A stretch of 64,000 nt of DNA from Thermoplasmata archaeon (GCA_023140195.1 JAGLME010000018.1:1-64000), one strand, 5' to 3'. Shown: positions 36,661-45,817, counted from the first letter of the stretch. The notes: generated by a model from the sequence alone, not told the origin. A program made the numbers and translations.

Positions 36661-37644
36661 CTAGCTAGCAGACGCTCTTCGCTTGTTGGGGAACTTCAGC
36701 TTCAGCTTCTCGTTCAGGAACTGGAATCTGTTACGTATCGTAACCTCCGAGACTCCGGCTACCTCTGCGATAAGCCTCTGTGGTTTCTTCTCTCCGCACC
36801 TCACGGATGCGACATAGATCGCGGCCGCCACTGTTCCTGAAGGCGCAAACGAGGAAGTCCCCATGGAGTCATCCAATTCGTTCAGTATCCTGTGCGTCTC
36901 GGCCTCCACGTCCGGACCCAGGTCCAACTTGCTGCAGAACCTGGAGACGTAATCCTCTGGCTTTACGAGCGGAACCTTGAGCTTTATCTGCCTTGATATA
37001 GCGCTGTATGCTTTCCTGAGCTTCTTCCTGTCCACTCCCGAGACATCCGACATCTCTTCCAGTGTTCTGGGAACGTTGTTCATTCTGCACGCTGCGTACA
37101 GTGAAGCTGCCACGACTCCTTCTATGCTCCTGCCTCTCACCATGCCCTTCTTCAGAGCCTTCCTGGTGATCAGAGCCGCTTCGTCCCTGATTCTTGGCGG
37201 TATGCCCAGCACGGATGCCATCCTATCCAACACCGTCAGTGCCTGGACAAGGCTCCTCTGGCCCGGGCGCAGTAGGTTGGACTGCCGATGCAGCATCCTC
37301 ATCCGGTTGTACCTGTCCCTCTGCTTCGCCGGGATCGGATTCCCATGGAAGTCCCTGCTCGCATAGGATATCACCGTCGAAAGCCCAAGGTCGTGCGACC
37401 TCTGGCTCAACGGAGCACCGGTTCTCGCCATACGCTTATTGTCTTCCGCTGTGTAAGCCCTCCACTCTGGACCTGTGTCAATCTCAGATTCATTCACAAC
37501 CAGACCGCAGTCATTGCATACAAGTTCTGCTCTGTGGTCGTCCCTGTACAAGTGTGCACTGCCACATTCGGGGCACGAGTCATCTGACACTAGTTCCACT
37601 TTCTTGGAATTGATGCCCACTTCTCTTTTCCTATCAGTCATCAT
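36661..37644 (-). CDS. tfb: Transcription initiation factor TFB
   Basis: TFB binds the BRE and TBP-TATA complex and recruits archaeal RNA polymerase. The 327-residue protein has an N-terminal zinc ribbon (CPEC and CNDC, residues ~24-46), the B-finger/linker with WRAY and GAPLS, and two cyclin repeats; the second ends in TIRNRFQFLNEKL. A CCCTATATGTCC box lies about 30 nt before the start. It stands alone, not in an operon. It is one possible reason for the uniform TATA boxes in this window; other TFB paralogues could exist outside it. Confidence 0.95.
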   Translation of the reverse strand: MMTDRKREVGINSKKVELVSDDSCPECGSAHLYRDDHRAELVCNDCGLVVNESEIDTGPEWRAYTAEDNKRMARTGAPLSQRSHDLGLSTVISYASRDFHGNPIPAKQRDRYNRMRMLHRQSNLLRPGQRSLVQALTVLDRMASVLGIPPRIRDEAALITRKALKKGMVRGRSIEGVVAASLYAACRMNNVPRTLEEMSDVSGVDRKKLRKAYSAISRQIKLKVPLVKPEDYVSRFCSKLDLGPDVEAETHRILNELDDSMGTSSFAPSGTVAAAIYVASVRCGEKKPQRLIAEVAGVSEVTIRNRFQFLNEKLKLKFPNKRRASAS

Positions 37645-37800
37645 CAGTCTATTCTATCGCTCCAACGGACATATAGGGTTCTGTGTCATCAGCTGGAATG
37701 ACACTTCGAGATTCGGGCATACTGGCAAATCCCATTTGACGGATCTCATGAGAAAATCGGGTCAATCTGCGATTTCTGTGGGACGGGGGTGATGTCCGCC

Positions 37801-38172
37801 CTACGTTTCCCGCTTCTTCCGGTAGTTCTCAACTGCCTTGTGAAGGCCATCAGCTGCCAGGTTGCTGCAGTGCTGTTTGATGGGTGGAAGCCCCTCCAGG
37901 GCATCCGAGACATCCTTTTTGGTTATCTTCATGGCCTCGTCAAGGGTGATCCCATCGGCGAGTTCGCTTATCATGGACGACGTCGCTATGGCCGCCGCGC
38001 AGCCCATGGTCTTCCAGCCAATCTGGGTTATTTTGTCATCTTTGACCTTGATGTAGATCTTCATGACGTCCCCGCAGACGGGGTTTCCAACCTCCCCGAC
38101 AGCATCCGCATCTTCAATCTCTCCCATGTTCTTGGGGTTCTGGAAGTGCTCAATCACCTTCTTGGAGTACAT
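37801..38172 (-). CDS. IscU/NifU-type Fe-S cluster scaffold
   Basis: The protein has 123 residues from the ATG at 38172, where a GAGAGG site fixes the start; a TTG further up is less likely. The three scaffold cysteines are present: Cys33 (GNPVCGD), Cys58 (GCAAAIATSS) and Cys102 (KQHCSNL), with Asp35 next to the first. It assembles [2Fe-2S] or [4Fe-4S] clusters before handing them over. No cysteine desulfurase gene is adjacent. The Rossmann-type gene follows upstream on the same strand with a 41-base gap. Confidence 0.93.
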   Translation of the reverse strand: MYSKKVIEHFQNPKNMGEIEDADAVGEVGNPVCGDVMKIYIKVKDDKITQIGWKTMGCAAAIATSSMISELADGITLDEAMKITKKDVSDALEGLPPIKQHCSNLAADGLHKAVENYRKKRET

Positions 38173-38213
38173 TTCAGTCCCTCTCGGTAACACATATGAA
38201 GTCCGTCATTGGA

Positions 38214-38558
38214 CTAAAACCTTACGAGTGAGGAGACCGGAATCACTGGAATGCGGTATCCCGACAGCTGTTTCTCCATCCCGGATATGAACTGTGTGGC
38301 CATCACGGTATCGTGGTGCCCCCAGTCCCTCGCCTCCCTGCACAGGAATATGATGTCAGGTTCGACGTCATCGCAGCATTCGCCGATGTTCAAAGGGGTC
38401 AGGTGCTCCAAGATGTCCACCCTCTTTATCACTCCCTCCTTGACCGCCTGACAGTCCTCCCGGTAGTCGGCGACAACCATCTCGATTCTCTCGTTCTTCC
38501 TGAGTTGCTTTATCACCCTTATTCCCAGGGACCCTGCACCTATCACCAGCGCCTTCAT
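38214..38558 (-). CDS. Small TrkA-N-like NAD(P)-binding protein
   Basis: The protein has 114 residues. The glycine motif GAGSLG at about 7-12 and the acidic residue after the second strand (MVVADYRED) show a Rossmann NAD-binding domain. The remainder matches a TrkA-N/RCK-N type regulatory domain without a C-domain. It starts 11 bases after the DASS transporter stop, with GAGAGGTG just before its ATG, so it is in the same operon. It may regulate that transporter by NAD(H), but this is inferred from position only. Confidence 0.65.
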   Translation of the reverse strand: MKALVIGAGSLGIRVIKQLRKNERIEMVVADYREDCQAVKEGVIKRVDILEHLTPLNIGECCDDVEPDIIFLCREARDWGHHDTVMATQFISGMEKQLSGYRIPVIPVSSLVRF

Positions 38559-38569
38559 TCACCCACCTC

Positions 38570-40198
38570 TCAGATCCATCCTAACCTTCCGATGATATAG
38601 ATCCACATCACCGTTATGAGAACCGATGGTATTGTAATAGCCAACCCACTCTTGAACATATCCTTTTTCGATACGATTCCGGTACCATATATCAGAGTTG
38701 AAGGAGGGTGTGCAACTGGAGTCATGAAGGCGACGCCAGCGACCAACGCTATCAGTAATGCCAAAAGCAATGTGTAATCGCCCAAGCCGCTGATCGTAGT
38801 AGTCAATGTTATCATCAGGGGGACGAAGAATGCTACCGTGGCTGTTTTGTTGACGAAGTTGCTCATGATAACAACCACTAACGCGACAAAGAGTAGGAAA
38901 AGGAATAAGCCGATGGCTGTTTGTGTCCAAGGCCCAGCAAAACCTGTGATCTTCCAGCCGATCCATCCGTTGAATCCAGCCACCTGGAGTCCATTTCCTA
39001 GAGCAAGGCCCGCGCCAATGATGAGGAAAATCCCCCAGGGAATGAATTTTGCGTCCTCCCAGTCCAGGGTTCCAGTGACGAAGAGCAGAACGGCGGCTAT
39101 CATCGATACGATTGCTGCGTTCGCGAAAGCGCCCGGGAACAACTGAGGCGGGAGGAAAAGGCTTGCCAGATCCTCCCCCACTATCCAGAAGACTATTGTG
39201 CCCCCAAGGATGGCCAAGACCTTCTTCTCGGCAGCAGTCAGCTTCCCCATGGCTTCCAATTCATCATGGACCCAGCTTATGTCAATCTCTTCCCGTGAGA
39301 CCGGGTACATCTTTGTGATGATCCACCATGAGAGGAAGAGCAACAGGATGGACAACGGCAATCCGGCTATCATCCAACTGACAAAACTGAAATTCTCTCC
39401 TCCAACTGCATCAGTGATGAACTGTGCGGACACCGCATTGGCAGAGGTTCCCACGATAGTGGCCATTCCACCAATGGCGGCCGCTGCCCCGATGCCCAAC
39501 AGGAGTGCAAGTGCGTACTGATCGCTCTCATCTTTGTTTGTCCCTGCTTTACCTGCTATTCCAATCGCTACTGGGATTAGTAGAGCCGCTGTAGCGGTGT
39601 TCGAGATCCACATCGACATTATCGCACAGGCCAGCATCATTCCAAGAAGCAGTGTTCGGAAGTGTCCTTTGGACTTGGCCACAATGTAGTACGCGAACCT
39701 CGAATCCAGATGGGTTTTTCTGAAAGCGACAGAGATGATTATTCCGCCCAACACGAGGTAAATGACTGGTGTGGCGAAGGGCGCGAAGGCAGCCCGTGCT
39801 GGATCCGGGTATACATTGAGATCACCGAATATCCCATAAATCACCAAAAGCACCGGGACAAGGAGGGATGTCACAGGCAGGGGAAGGGACTCGAAGGTCC
39901 ACATGAGCGCTATGAAGAGGAAGATTCCAAGGGCATATTGGGCTTCTATTGGACGCAGTCCCAAGGGAGCAAAGGTGAAGAACAGGAGCACGGCCAGCGG
40001 TATCAGGAGCTTGATCGTCCTCCTCGTCCAGTAGCTGAACCTCTCGAATGATTTGATGATTGTGGGTCGAATGCCAACGACATGCTCGGCCACATACCTG
40101 CCCGCGAAGGACAAGTCGTTGGCGATCTCCCTGCCAGCTCTTTTCGCAAGACTCTCGTGCTTCTCCTTGTTGTCCCTGCCTTTTTCCGACCTGCTCAT
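38570..40198 (-). CDS. DASS/SLC13-family anion (dicarboxylate/sulfate) transporter
   Basis: The protein has 542 residues. A basic, charged N-terminus of about 55 residues precedes about 11 transmembrane helices. Both substrate/Na+ motifs are seen: WISNTATAALLIP and the later MSNFVNKTATVAFFVP. LPLPVTSLLVPVLL is the characteristic first hairpin. Members take up dicarboxylates, citrate or sulfate with sodium. The substrate is not determinable here. A GATTTATAC box lies 26-33 nt before the ATG. It is cotranscribed with the TrkA-N-like gene. Confidence 0.88.
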   Translation of the reverse strand: MSRSEKGRDNKEKHESLAKRAGREIANDLSFAGRYVAEHVVGIRPTIIKSFERFSYWTRRTIKLLIPLAVLLFFTFAPLGLRPIEAQYALGIFLFIALMWTFESLPLPVTSLLVPVLLVIYGIFGDLNVYPDPARAAFAPFATPVIYLVLGGIIISVAFRKTHLDSRFAYYIVAKSKGHFRTLLLGMMLACAIMSMWISNTATAALLIPVAIGIAGKAGTNKDESDQYALALLLGIGAAAAIGGMATIVGTSANAVSAQFITDAVGGENFSFVSWMIAGLPLSILLLFLSWWIITKMYPVSREEIDISWVHDELEAMGKLTAAEKKVLAILGGTIVFWIVGEDLASLFLPPQLFPGAFANAAIVSMIAAVLLFVTGTLDWEDAKFIPWGIFLIIGAGLALGNGLQVAGFNGWIGWKITGFAGPWTQTAIGLFLFLLFVALVVVIMSNFVNKTATVAFFVPLMITLTTTISGLGDYTLLLALLIALVAGVAFMTPVAHPPSTLIYGTGIVSKKDMFKSGLAITIPSVLITVMWIYIIGRLGWI

Positions 40199-40220
40199 TC
40201 GGAGGCTGATGATTTCGCTG

Positions 40221-40310
40221 TTGTATAAATCTACCTAAGACCGCATCGGGAATGAAACTGAATTGGCCTGTCTGATAGCCTTGCGTTCTCTAAGAAAGTT
40301 ATTAATAAGG
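40221..40310. promoter_or_regulatory. Divergent promoters for the DASS transporter and ferredoxin genes
   Basis: The minus-strand GTAGATTTATACAA (40221-40234) is 26-33 nt before the transporter ATG. The plus-strand GTTATTAATAAGG (40298-40310) precedes the ferredoxin, whose ATG at 40351 has a GGGGGCAGAGGAG ribosome binding site. Confidence 0.55.
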
Positions 40311-40350
40311 ATTCAATATTCTACCAAGATACCCATAGGGGGCAGAGGAG

Positions 40351-40575
40351 ATGGCAAAGAAACTGGCTCTGGTAATCCTGGAAGATTGCATCGGATGCGA
40401 GGCCTGCGTGGCCGCGTGCCCAACAGGCGCTATGATCATGAACGACGAAGACTTGGCAATAAGCGACTCCCACAAATGCGACGGAGAAGAGGAATGCGGG
40501 GAATGCTCACCCGTGTGTCCCGTTGAGTGCATTTTGTACGTAGAGGAAGGGGACGATCGGCTTCATTATGCGTGA
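40351..40575 (+). CDS. 2[4Fe-4S] ferredoxin
   Basis: The protein has 74 residues. The first cluster motif is C13-x2-C16-x2-C19-x3-C23 (CIGCEACVAACP). The second is irregular: Cys43, Cys49, Cys52, Cys56 (then Cys60), so an extra three or four residues separate the first two ligands. It is a low-molecular-weight electron carrier that could serve the Hdr/Mvh complexes 4 kb away, though the genes are not linked. The ATG is preceded by GGAGATG-type sequence. Confidence 0.9.
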   Translation: MAKKLALVILEDCIGCEACVAACPTGAMIMNDEDLAISDSHKCDGEEECGECSPVCPVECILYVEEGDDRLHYA

Positions 40576-40764
40576 TTAGCAGCCTCTGGTCAAACCTCGA
40601 TTGATCTTCCGCGTCAGATTGTGACAGATTTTCCCCTGTTCCGGGGTCGGTCTAGGTCTCATCTTAGCCAGTCATGTCGCAGTTCTTAATAGTTGCGGAT
40701 ATTCTCATCGTCTTCTCAAGCGTTAGCCAGATGTATTATCCATATTGATAACGGAAACACCTCT

Positions 40765-40813
40765 CTTTATATCATATGCCAAGGCAGATTAGAGGTTGCA
40801 CAAGGCAAGGAGA
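40765..40813 (+). promoter_or_regulatory. TATA box and ribosome binding site of the small gene at 40819
   Basis: A CTTTATAT box is at 40765-40772 and AAGGAGA at 40807-40813, six bases before the ATG at 40819. The rest of the 240-base stretch after the ferredoxin gene holds nothing I can assign. Confidence 0.55.
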
Positions 40814-40818
40814 CTCAA

Positions 40819-41094
40819 ATGAAGGCACCAATCGCGAGCTTCCTGAAGCTGAGCATGGGCGAAGGCACCTACATCTCTTCAGAGGTGGCAGAATCCCTCG
40901 GGGAATTGGGTTGGCAGCCTGTTCAAGGCTCGTACGACTTCGTGTACAGGTGGGAAAACGATTGGGAGAAGAACGGAAAGGGGCGTCCTGAGGTCTCGGA
41001 TGACATCAAGGCGTCGGTCGAATCGGCCCTCAAAGCCCACGACATCCGATACGTCTTCAAGACCTTCGAATCCGCCAACGACGGCGGATCATAA
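40819..41094 (+). CDS. Small soluble protein of unknown function
   Basis: The protein has 91 residues from the ATG at 40819, which has a good Shine-Dalgarno (AAGGAGA). A longer frame from 40693 has no such support. The protein is charged, without signal peptide, cysteine or transmembrane helix. The pattern has a helix, a short beta hairpin (WQPVQGSYDFVYRWEN) and a C-terminal helix. I do not recognise it. It ends before a T-rich terminator. Confidence 0.5.
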   Translation: MKAPIASFLKLSMGEGTYISSEVAESLGELGWQPVQGSYDFVYRWENDWEKNGKGRPEVSDDIKASVESALKAHDIRYVFKTFESANDGGS

Positions 41095-41106
41095 TCCATA
41101 TTACCC

Positions 41107-41124
41107 CCTCCCCCTTTTTTTTCC
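41107..41124 (+). terminator. T-rich terminator
   Basis: A run of C-rich sequence followed by eight or more T residues (about 41115-41122) directly follows the small gene and lies before the converging peptidase gene. Confidence 0.5.
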
Positions 41125-41205
41125 GCATACAATAGCAGCAGTGGTGTCGTGTTCAGATGATTGGTTCGTGATCATTCCCGTTTTCAAAAGACCCACGGAA
41201 GCTGA

Positions 41206-43944
41206 CTATGGGATGACCAACCAAGACGTATCCTGGGTGACATAGATCCAATATCCCATCCCGGTTGTCATGTAGTCACTGTCGCTCATCACCCTGAGAT
41301 GATAGGGCGCGAGCGGGTCAAAGCTCTCCACTCTAGTATATGGCAATCCAGAGAGGGATTCTGCAATCGTTCTGTCGGTCAATGTGGGGTATCCAACCAG
41401 GTTCCAACCTGCTTTCAGGGAGATCGTGACATTTCCCGGTATCGTACCGGTTACATCGAAGTACGTGTCCACACCAACCTTGATCCACCATCCATCCGTT
41501 ATTTCAAGAAGCGTCCCCTGTTGCCAGGGCTTGGTGGTTGAGACCGATGACCACGACTGAGGCCCGCCTCCGTTCTTCCAGAGGCCGTCATACGGATCCT
41601 GGATTGTCGATAATATGGCGCTCGAAGAATTATCCAACGTTATCAACGGATAGGACACCAGGTTCATACCTCCGGCAAGGAACACGCGATATCTGGTCGG
41701 GTCAATGAAAAAGGATACTTCTGCAGAATCGTTCTGCAAGTATTCTTCGAAGGGATTGAGGGTCACAGCAAAGATCTTGAAGTGCCCAGCACGCTTGAAC
41801 TTGTACATCCAGGAAACTGGCTTGGTCTCGCCCTGGCTCAGCTGTGATGTCGTCCTTCCCAACACCGGTCCGTGAATCAGTGTCTCACTCGGAAGTGTCG
41901 CATTCACTTGGACGTCGTCGATGCACCAGCCGAAGTCCACCTTGCCTTCGTCCGAGCTGAACCTGAAGCTCACCCTCACATCGTCACAACCAAGGAAGTC
42001 TGAAAGATCAAAATCCACCTTCTCGAACCAAACAGGAGATATCCATCCGCTCCAGCTCTGCAAGATCTTCCATTCACCTCTGCAAGCCACCTCCACGACC
42101 GCGAAATCGTACGTTACCTCGGTCATAAGGATGTGATAGAAGCTCAGGTTGGCCCCGCTTGCCCCCTCTAGGCTGAAAGAAGGCGACTGAAGCATCTGAA
42201 GTGTCGTGTCCGAGTACAGTCCCGTTCCGTCATCCCCTATCCATACGCTGTTACTGCCACTGTTCGCTAGCCAGTTAACCGTATGCCATGAGTCGCTCGA
42301 CGTTGCCCCGTCGTAGTCGACGATCGTCCATCCAGTCAGTCCTGATTCGAAATCCTCATAGAATATCTGCCTTTCCTCGAGTGGACCAATCTCCCATATT
42401 TCCATCATCACGTCGAAGGGGTCCTGCTGGTTCGGTCCGTAGTTGGTGACCTCCGCTTGGACAGAGTAGTTCCCCATTGGGTAGACCTGTCCTTCTTGGA
42501 ACGGTGAGATCCCCGAAACACCCACGTCGTTCAGATACGGAACATCGACAGTTACTTCCGCTGATGCGGATGCCGAGAGGGACGTGGCGGAAACATCAAT
42601 ATCATAGGCGCCTGGCCATTCCCCTGGCGTAACATTGACCCATAGGTCAACGGTCTGATTGCTGTCTTTGGTCAGATTGACCTTGTCCGGGATCAGAGTC
42701 ACGTTCCATCCGATCGGTGTGGTTGCAGTGAGGTCGATGGATTCGAATTGGCTCCCATCGTTAAGGACATCGATCTGGAAGCTCAGGTTCTGTCCTCTGT
42801 CGATCGTTCTTCTTTCTGGGGTGGGGGTCAACGAGATGTGGGGCATCACCTGGTTGGGATTGTCGGCAATCTCTAGCAGGAACAGTATACCGCCCAGATT
42901 GTCCTCGCAGACCGGGACTATCTTGTCCTCTCTCGGGTGGAAACCGTTGTACGGTGAAGTGACCGCAGGTGCCGTATCCGAGAACGAGGGATAGAGCTCC
43001 ACCACGAACGGAAGAATGCCCAACTCTCCGTACATCCAATCCACGTCGTCACCTGATGTAAGATAGAGCTGGCTCCCCCTAATCGGTATGTATTGAGCCC
43101 TTGGAGACCCCGCCTTGTTGGTCATCCGGTTCGACATGCCCCACCCAAGTGCCGAGAACAACGCATCATCCTTTGATGGATTGTATGTGTTCCCCCACGG
43201 ATAGAGTATGATCTGACCGTACGAGTGATAGGACACGGAGAACACGAAGTCATGCTGGAGAGCGAGATTCCTGATCGCCTGTGTTTCGTTCTCCGAGAAG
43301 GGGCCGGATCCACGATAAACCTCGCTTGAGGGATTGTCGCTCGAGCCCGCTCCTCCCCACATGTGACCGTAGTTCCTGTTGAGATCCACACCTGTCGATC
43401 CATCACCGTTCGGTACCCTGTTCTTCCTCCAGTTCGCGTACACCGCCGGGTCGTCATCCCCGTCATAGAACCTCCCGTCCGGGTTTACCATCGGTATGAT
43501 CCAGACCTCTCTGTTGTCCACTATGTTCTGAACGGATGAGTTCGTGGAGTAATTGCCGGTGAGGAAATTGATGAGATACATGCAGACCTCAACTGTCAAC
43601 CATTCCCTTGAATGATGCATGCCGTAGATTATGACCTCCGGCTCATCCTCTTCTGCCTGCGCGTTGTCCGAGATCTTCATACTCCAGATGCTGTTGCCTT
43701 GGTATGTGGTTCCTATGCTTGTGAGATCCGTTATGTCTGGGTAGTTGGCGGATATCTGGAGCAGCTCGGTCAACATCTCGTCGTATGTGTGGTAGGCCGT
43801 CGTCCCAGCGTTGGGCCCAACGTCTTCACCCGATAAGGGTGGGACGTCCACCGGTGCTGTGGAAGATGCACCTGTCAAAGAGGATGCGAAAGAAGAAAGC
43901 AGAACGAGGACCAGTATCGTTGATACCGTCTTGCGATTGTACAT
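41206..43944 (-). CDS. Secreted M14-family zinc carboxypeptidase with GWNLVGYP C-terminal module
   Basis: The protein has 912 residues from the ATG at 43944, which begins a signal peptide; an upstream start at 44010 would add a stretch that looks non-native. The zinc motif is H111-S-R-E114 (MHHSREW), with a third ligand His in VSYHSYGQ and the catalytic Glu in FVVELYP. GVDLNRNYGHMW is also characteristic. Beta-sandwich domains follow, including a MAM/CUB-like stretch around 600-720. The C-terminal module (GMNLVSYPL and GWNLVGYPT, ending GMGYWIYV) is shared with two other secreted proteins here. It removes C-terminal residues from extracellular peptides. Confidence 0.9.
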   Translation of the reverse strand: MYNRKTVSTILVLVLLSSFASSLTGASSTAPVDVPPLSGEDVGPNAGTTAYHTYDEMLTELLQISANYPDITDLTSIGTTYQGNSIWSMKISDNAQAEEDEPEVIIYGMHHSREWLTVEVCMYLINFLTGNYSTNSSVQNIVDNREVWIIPMVNPDGRFYDGDDDPAVYANWRKNRVPNGDGSTGVDLNRNYGHMWGGAGSSDNPSSEVYRGSGPFSENETQAIRNLALQHDFVFSVSYHSYGQIILYPWGNTYNPSKDDALFSALGWGMSNRMTNKAGSPRAQYIPIRGSQLYLTSGDDVDWMYGELGILPFVVELYPSFSDTAPAVTSPYNGFHPREDKIVPVCEDNLGGILFLLEIADNPNQVMPHISLTPTPERRTIDRGQNLSFQIDVLNDGSQFESIDLTATTPIGWNVTLIPDKVNLTKDSNQTVDLWVNVTPGEWPGAYDIDVSATSLSASASAEVTVDVPYLNDVGVSGISPFQEGQVYPMGNYSVQAEVTNYGPNQQDPFDVMMEIWEIGPLEERQIFYEDFESGLTGWTIVDYDGATSSDSWHTVNWLANSGSNSVWIGDDGTGLYSDTTLQMLQSPSFSLEGASGANLSFYHILMTEVTYDFAVVEVACRGEWKILQSWSGWISPVWFEKVDFDLSDFLGCDDVRVSFRFSSDEGKVDFGWCIDDVQVNATLPSETLIHGPVLGRTTSQLSQGETKPVSWMYKFKRAGHFKIFAVTLNPFEEYLQNDSAEVSFFIDPTRYRVFLAGGMNLVSYPLITLDNSSSAILSTIQDPYDGLWKNGGGPQSWSSVSTTKPWQQGTLLEITDGWWIKVGVDTYFDVTGTIPGNVTISLKAGWNLVGYPTLTDRTIAESLSGLPYTRVESFDPLAPYHLRVMSDSDYMTTGMGYWIYVTQDTSWLVIP

Positions 43945-44106
43945 GAGGGACTTACCAGTTTTAGATATTCGGTTGCATATCTTAAACCCTTGTGCAATTG
44001 CCACAGTCATAAGAGAAGGTCAGAACGTACGATATGGGAGGAAGTAACACCACTCCAGATCCGGCAAACGAGTTCGCAAAGAAGCTCTGAAGGACTATAC
44101 TAGGGA

Positions 44107-44955
44107 TCAGAAGTTCACGGGTATGGCATGGGCTTCGACGCCCATTCTCTCTTTTGGCAACCCAAATGCGAGGACATACAACTGAGACAGGTGCAATACT
44201 GGGACCTTCGTCTCCACTTCTTCCTGGCCCTGATCGAACTGGAGATGGCAGAACGGACAGACATCAACGATTACATTCGCTCCCACTTCGTTGATATTCT
44301 CCATCTTCTGTATGGTCATTTTCTGAGCCACATCTTTGGTCCTAGCTCTCACGCCTCCTCCGGCCCCGCAACACATTTGCTTGTCCTTGTAGGGAATGCT
44401 TTTGGCTCCTGTGACTTCGACAAGTTCGTCCAATATCTTTGGTCTCTCAGGGTCATCAATCTCCTTCAGCATTCTTGGTTTTAGAAAGTGGCATCCGTAG
44501 TGAACGGCGACTTTCAAGTGGTCCTGCTTGTTCTTGACCCTCTTCGCGATGTTCTCCAAACCCACATCTCTGTACAAGAACTCCGCGAAATGCCTGACCT
44601 TCGCGGTCCCATTGTATTTCTTTCCGATTTGGCTCAGGATATTGTTGACTTTCTCCAATTTCTTTGGGTCCTCTCGTAGCTGATGACTGGATTCCGAGAG
44701 AGAACCAAAGCAGCCGTTGCAGATGTTGAGTATCTCCACACCTTGTTCCTCTGCCAGAGCCAGATTCCTTGCTCCAAGGGCTCGCCAGACCTCCTGATCG
44801 AATGATCGGAACACGCCTGGAGCGGGACAGCAGGAGGTTCCTTGTAGGATTTTGGCTTCCACGCCCAAGGCCTCCAACACATCAATCGTGGAAGACTCAA
44901 TACCAGGATATCTGAGCGGGGTAATGCAACCAAGAAACAGACCAACTTTAGCCAT
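44107..44955 (-). CDS. hdrB: Heterodisulfide reductase subunit B (CCG-domain protein)
   Basis: HdrB carries two noncubane [4Fe-4S] clusters where a disulfide is reduced. The 282-residue protein has two CCG motifs: Cys10, Cys42/43, Cys79, Cys82 and Cys155, Cys195/196, Cys233, Cys236. Its eight-base overlap with hdrC shows tight cotranscription. In methanogens the substrate is CoM-S-S-CoB, but no methanogenesis gene is in the window, so the physiological disulfide (or other acceptor) is unknown. Confidence 0.93.
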   Translation of the reverse strand: MAKVGLFLGCITPLRYPGIESSTIDVLEALGVEAKILQGTSCCPAPGVFRSFDQEVWRALGARNLALAEEQGVEILNICNGCFGSLSESSHQLREDPKKLEKVNNILSQIGKKYNGTAKVRHFAEFLYRDVGLENIAKRVKNKQDHLKVAVHYGCHFLKPRMLKEIDDPERPKILDELVEVTGAKSIPYKDKQMCCGAGGGVRARTKDVAQKMTIQKMENINEVGANVIVDVCPFCHLQFDQGQEEVETKVPVLHLSQLYVLAFGLPKERMGVEAHAIPVNF

Positions 44956-45475
44956 CTATTCGCTCTCCTATCAGTTTGTCAAACTCAGTTGCTTTCATTA
45001 TCTTGACGACATCTTCGTACAGTTTCGGGTCACACAGGACGGTCGGCGGGACCTCATCAAGCTTCAAAGTCTTCCTGAGCTCTCTGAACTTGTCACCCAT
45101 CGGAATTGCGTGCCCCGTCTTGATAAGCATACCAGCCGTCCTCTTGTGAGCTTCAGCCATGTGACCTTCCTCGACGGCCATGTTCCTCAGGGTCATAATG
45201 ATGTCCGTTATCTTGACCCCTCTAGGACACCTCTCGTCACAGGTCATGCACGTAGTACACAACCACAGTTCATCTGAGGGAAGCACATCTTCCTTGAATC
45301 CGAGCTGGACTCGTCTCATGAGCTTCCTGGTTCTGAAAGCCGTTATCCTCCCCGAAGGACAGCCACCTGTGCATGTGGCGCACTGAAAACAGAGCGTTAT
45401 GGTGTCTGCCCCCCGCTTGATAACCTCCTTCGTAAATTCTGGATTTACGAGTTTTGGTTCTCCTTCTTCTGACAT
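44948..45475 (-). CDS. hdrC: Heterodisulfide reductase subunit C
   Basis: HdrC is the ferredoxin-like link between HdrA and HdrB. The 175-residue protein has two [4Fe-4S] motifs: Cys29, 32, 35, 39 and Cys73, 76, 79, 83, followed by a helical C-terminus. It precedes and overlaps hdrB. The two form the HdrBC half of the complex; the HdrA and Mvh genes lie beyond the protease gene on other transcripts. Confidence 0.94.
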   Translation of the reverse strand: MSEEGEPKLVNPEFTKEVIKRGADTITLCFQCATCTGGCPSGRITAFRTRKLMRRVQLGFKEDVLPSDELWLCTTCMTCDERCPRGVKITDIIMTLRNMAVEEGHMAEAHKRTAGMLIKTGHAIPMGDKFRELRKTLKLDEVPPTVLCDPKLYEDVVKIMKATEFDKLIGERIDG

Positions 45476-45613
45476 GTTCAGACCTCGTCACGTTTTCGTT
45501 GTTTTTCGACGGGATTCTTGCGTTTTGGGATATCTACTAGGTTTATTGCGTCTTGGATATATTAACCTTTGGCAGGCCTCTGAACGCCTACGCCAACGTA
45601 CAAGAAAGGCACC

Positions 45614-45817
45614 CTATGGCGGGGGAACTTCAAGCACGATTTCTGTAACCGTTCTTCTCGTATAGACGGCAATTTCGCCACCTTCGTTGACCACTTGGAC
45701 TTCGAATCCGTCCGCCTCGTACTTCTTCTTGGCCTCGTCCGCCTCCGTCTCCCCAGGGTATGTCTCCTCGTCCCACATGTATTTCTTACCTTCAACTACG
45801 ATGTGACTTTCAGGCAT
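45614..45817 (-). CDS. Small protein of unknown function in the hdrBC operon
   Basis: The protein has 67 residues. It has an acidic, strand-helix-strand layout (IVVEGKKYMWDEETYPGE, then DEAKKKYEADGFEVQVVNEGGE) with no cysteine. The ATG has GAGAGGTG upstream. It sits between the hydrogenase protease gene and hdrC on the same strand, so it may be a small accessory subunit or assembly factor. I know no family for it. Confidence 0.6.
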   Translation of the reverse strand: MPESHIVVEGKKYMWDEETYPGETEADEAKKKYEADGFEVQVVNEGGEIAVYTRRTVTEIVLEVPPP

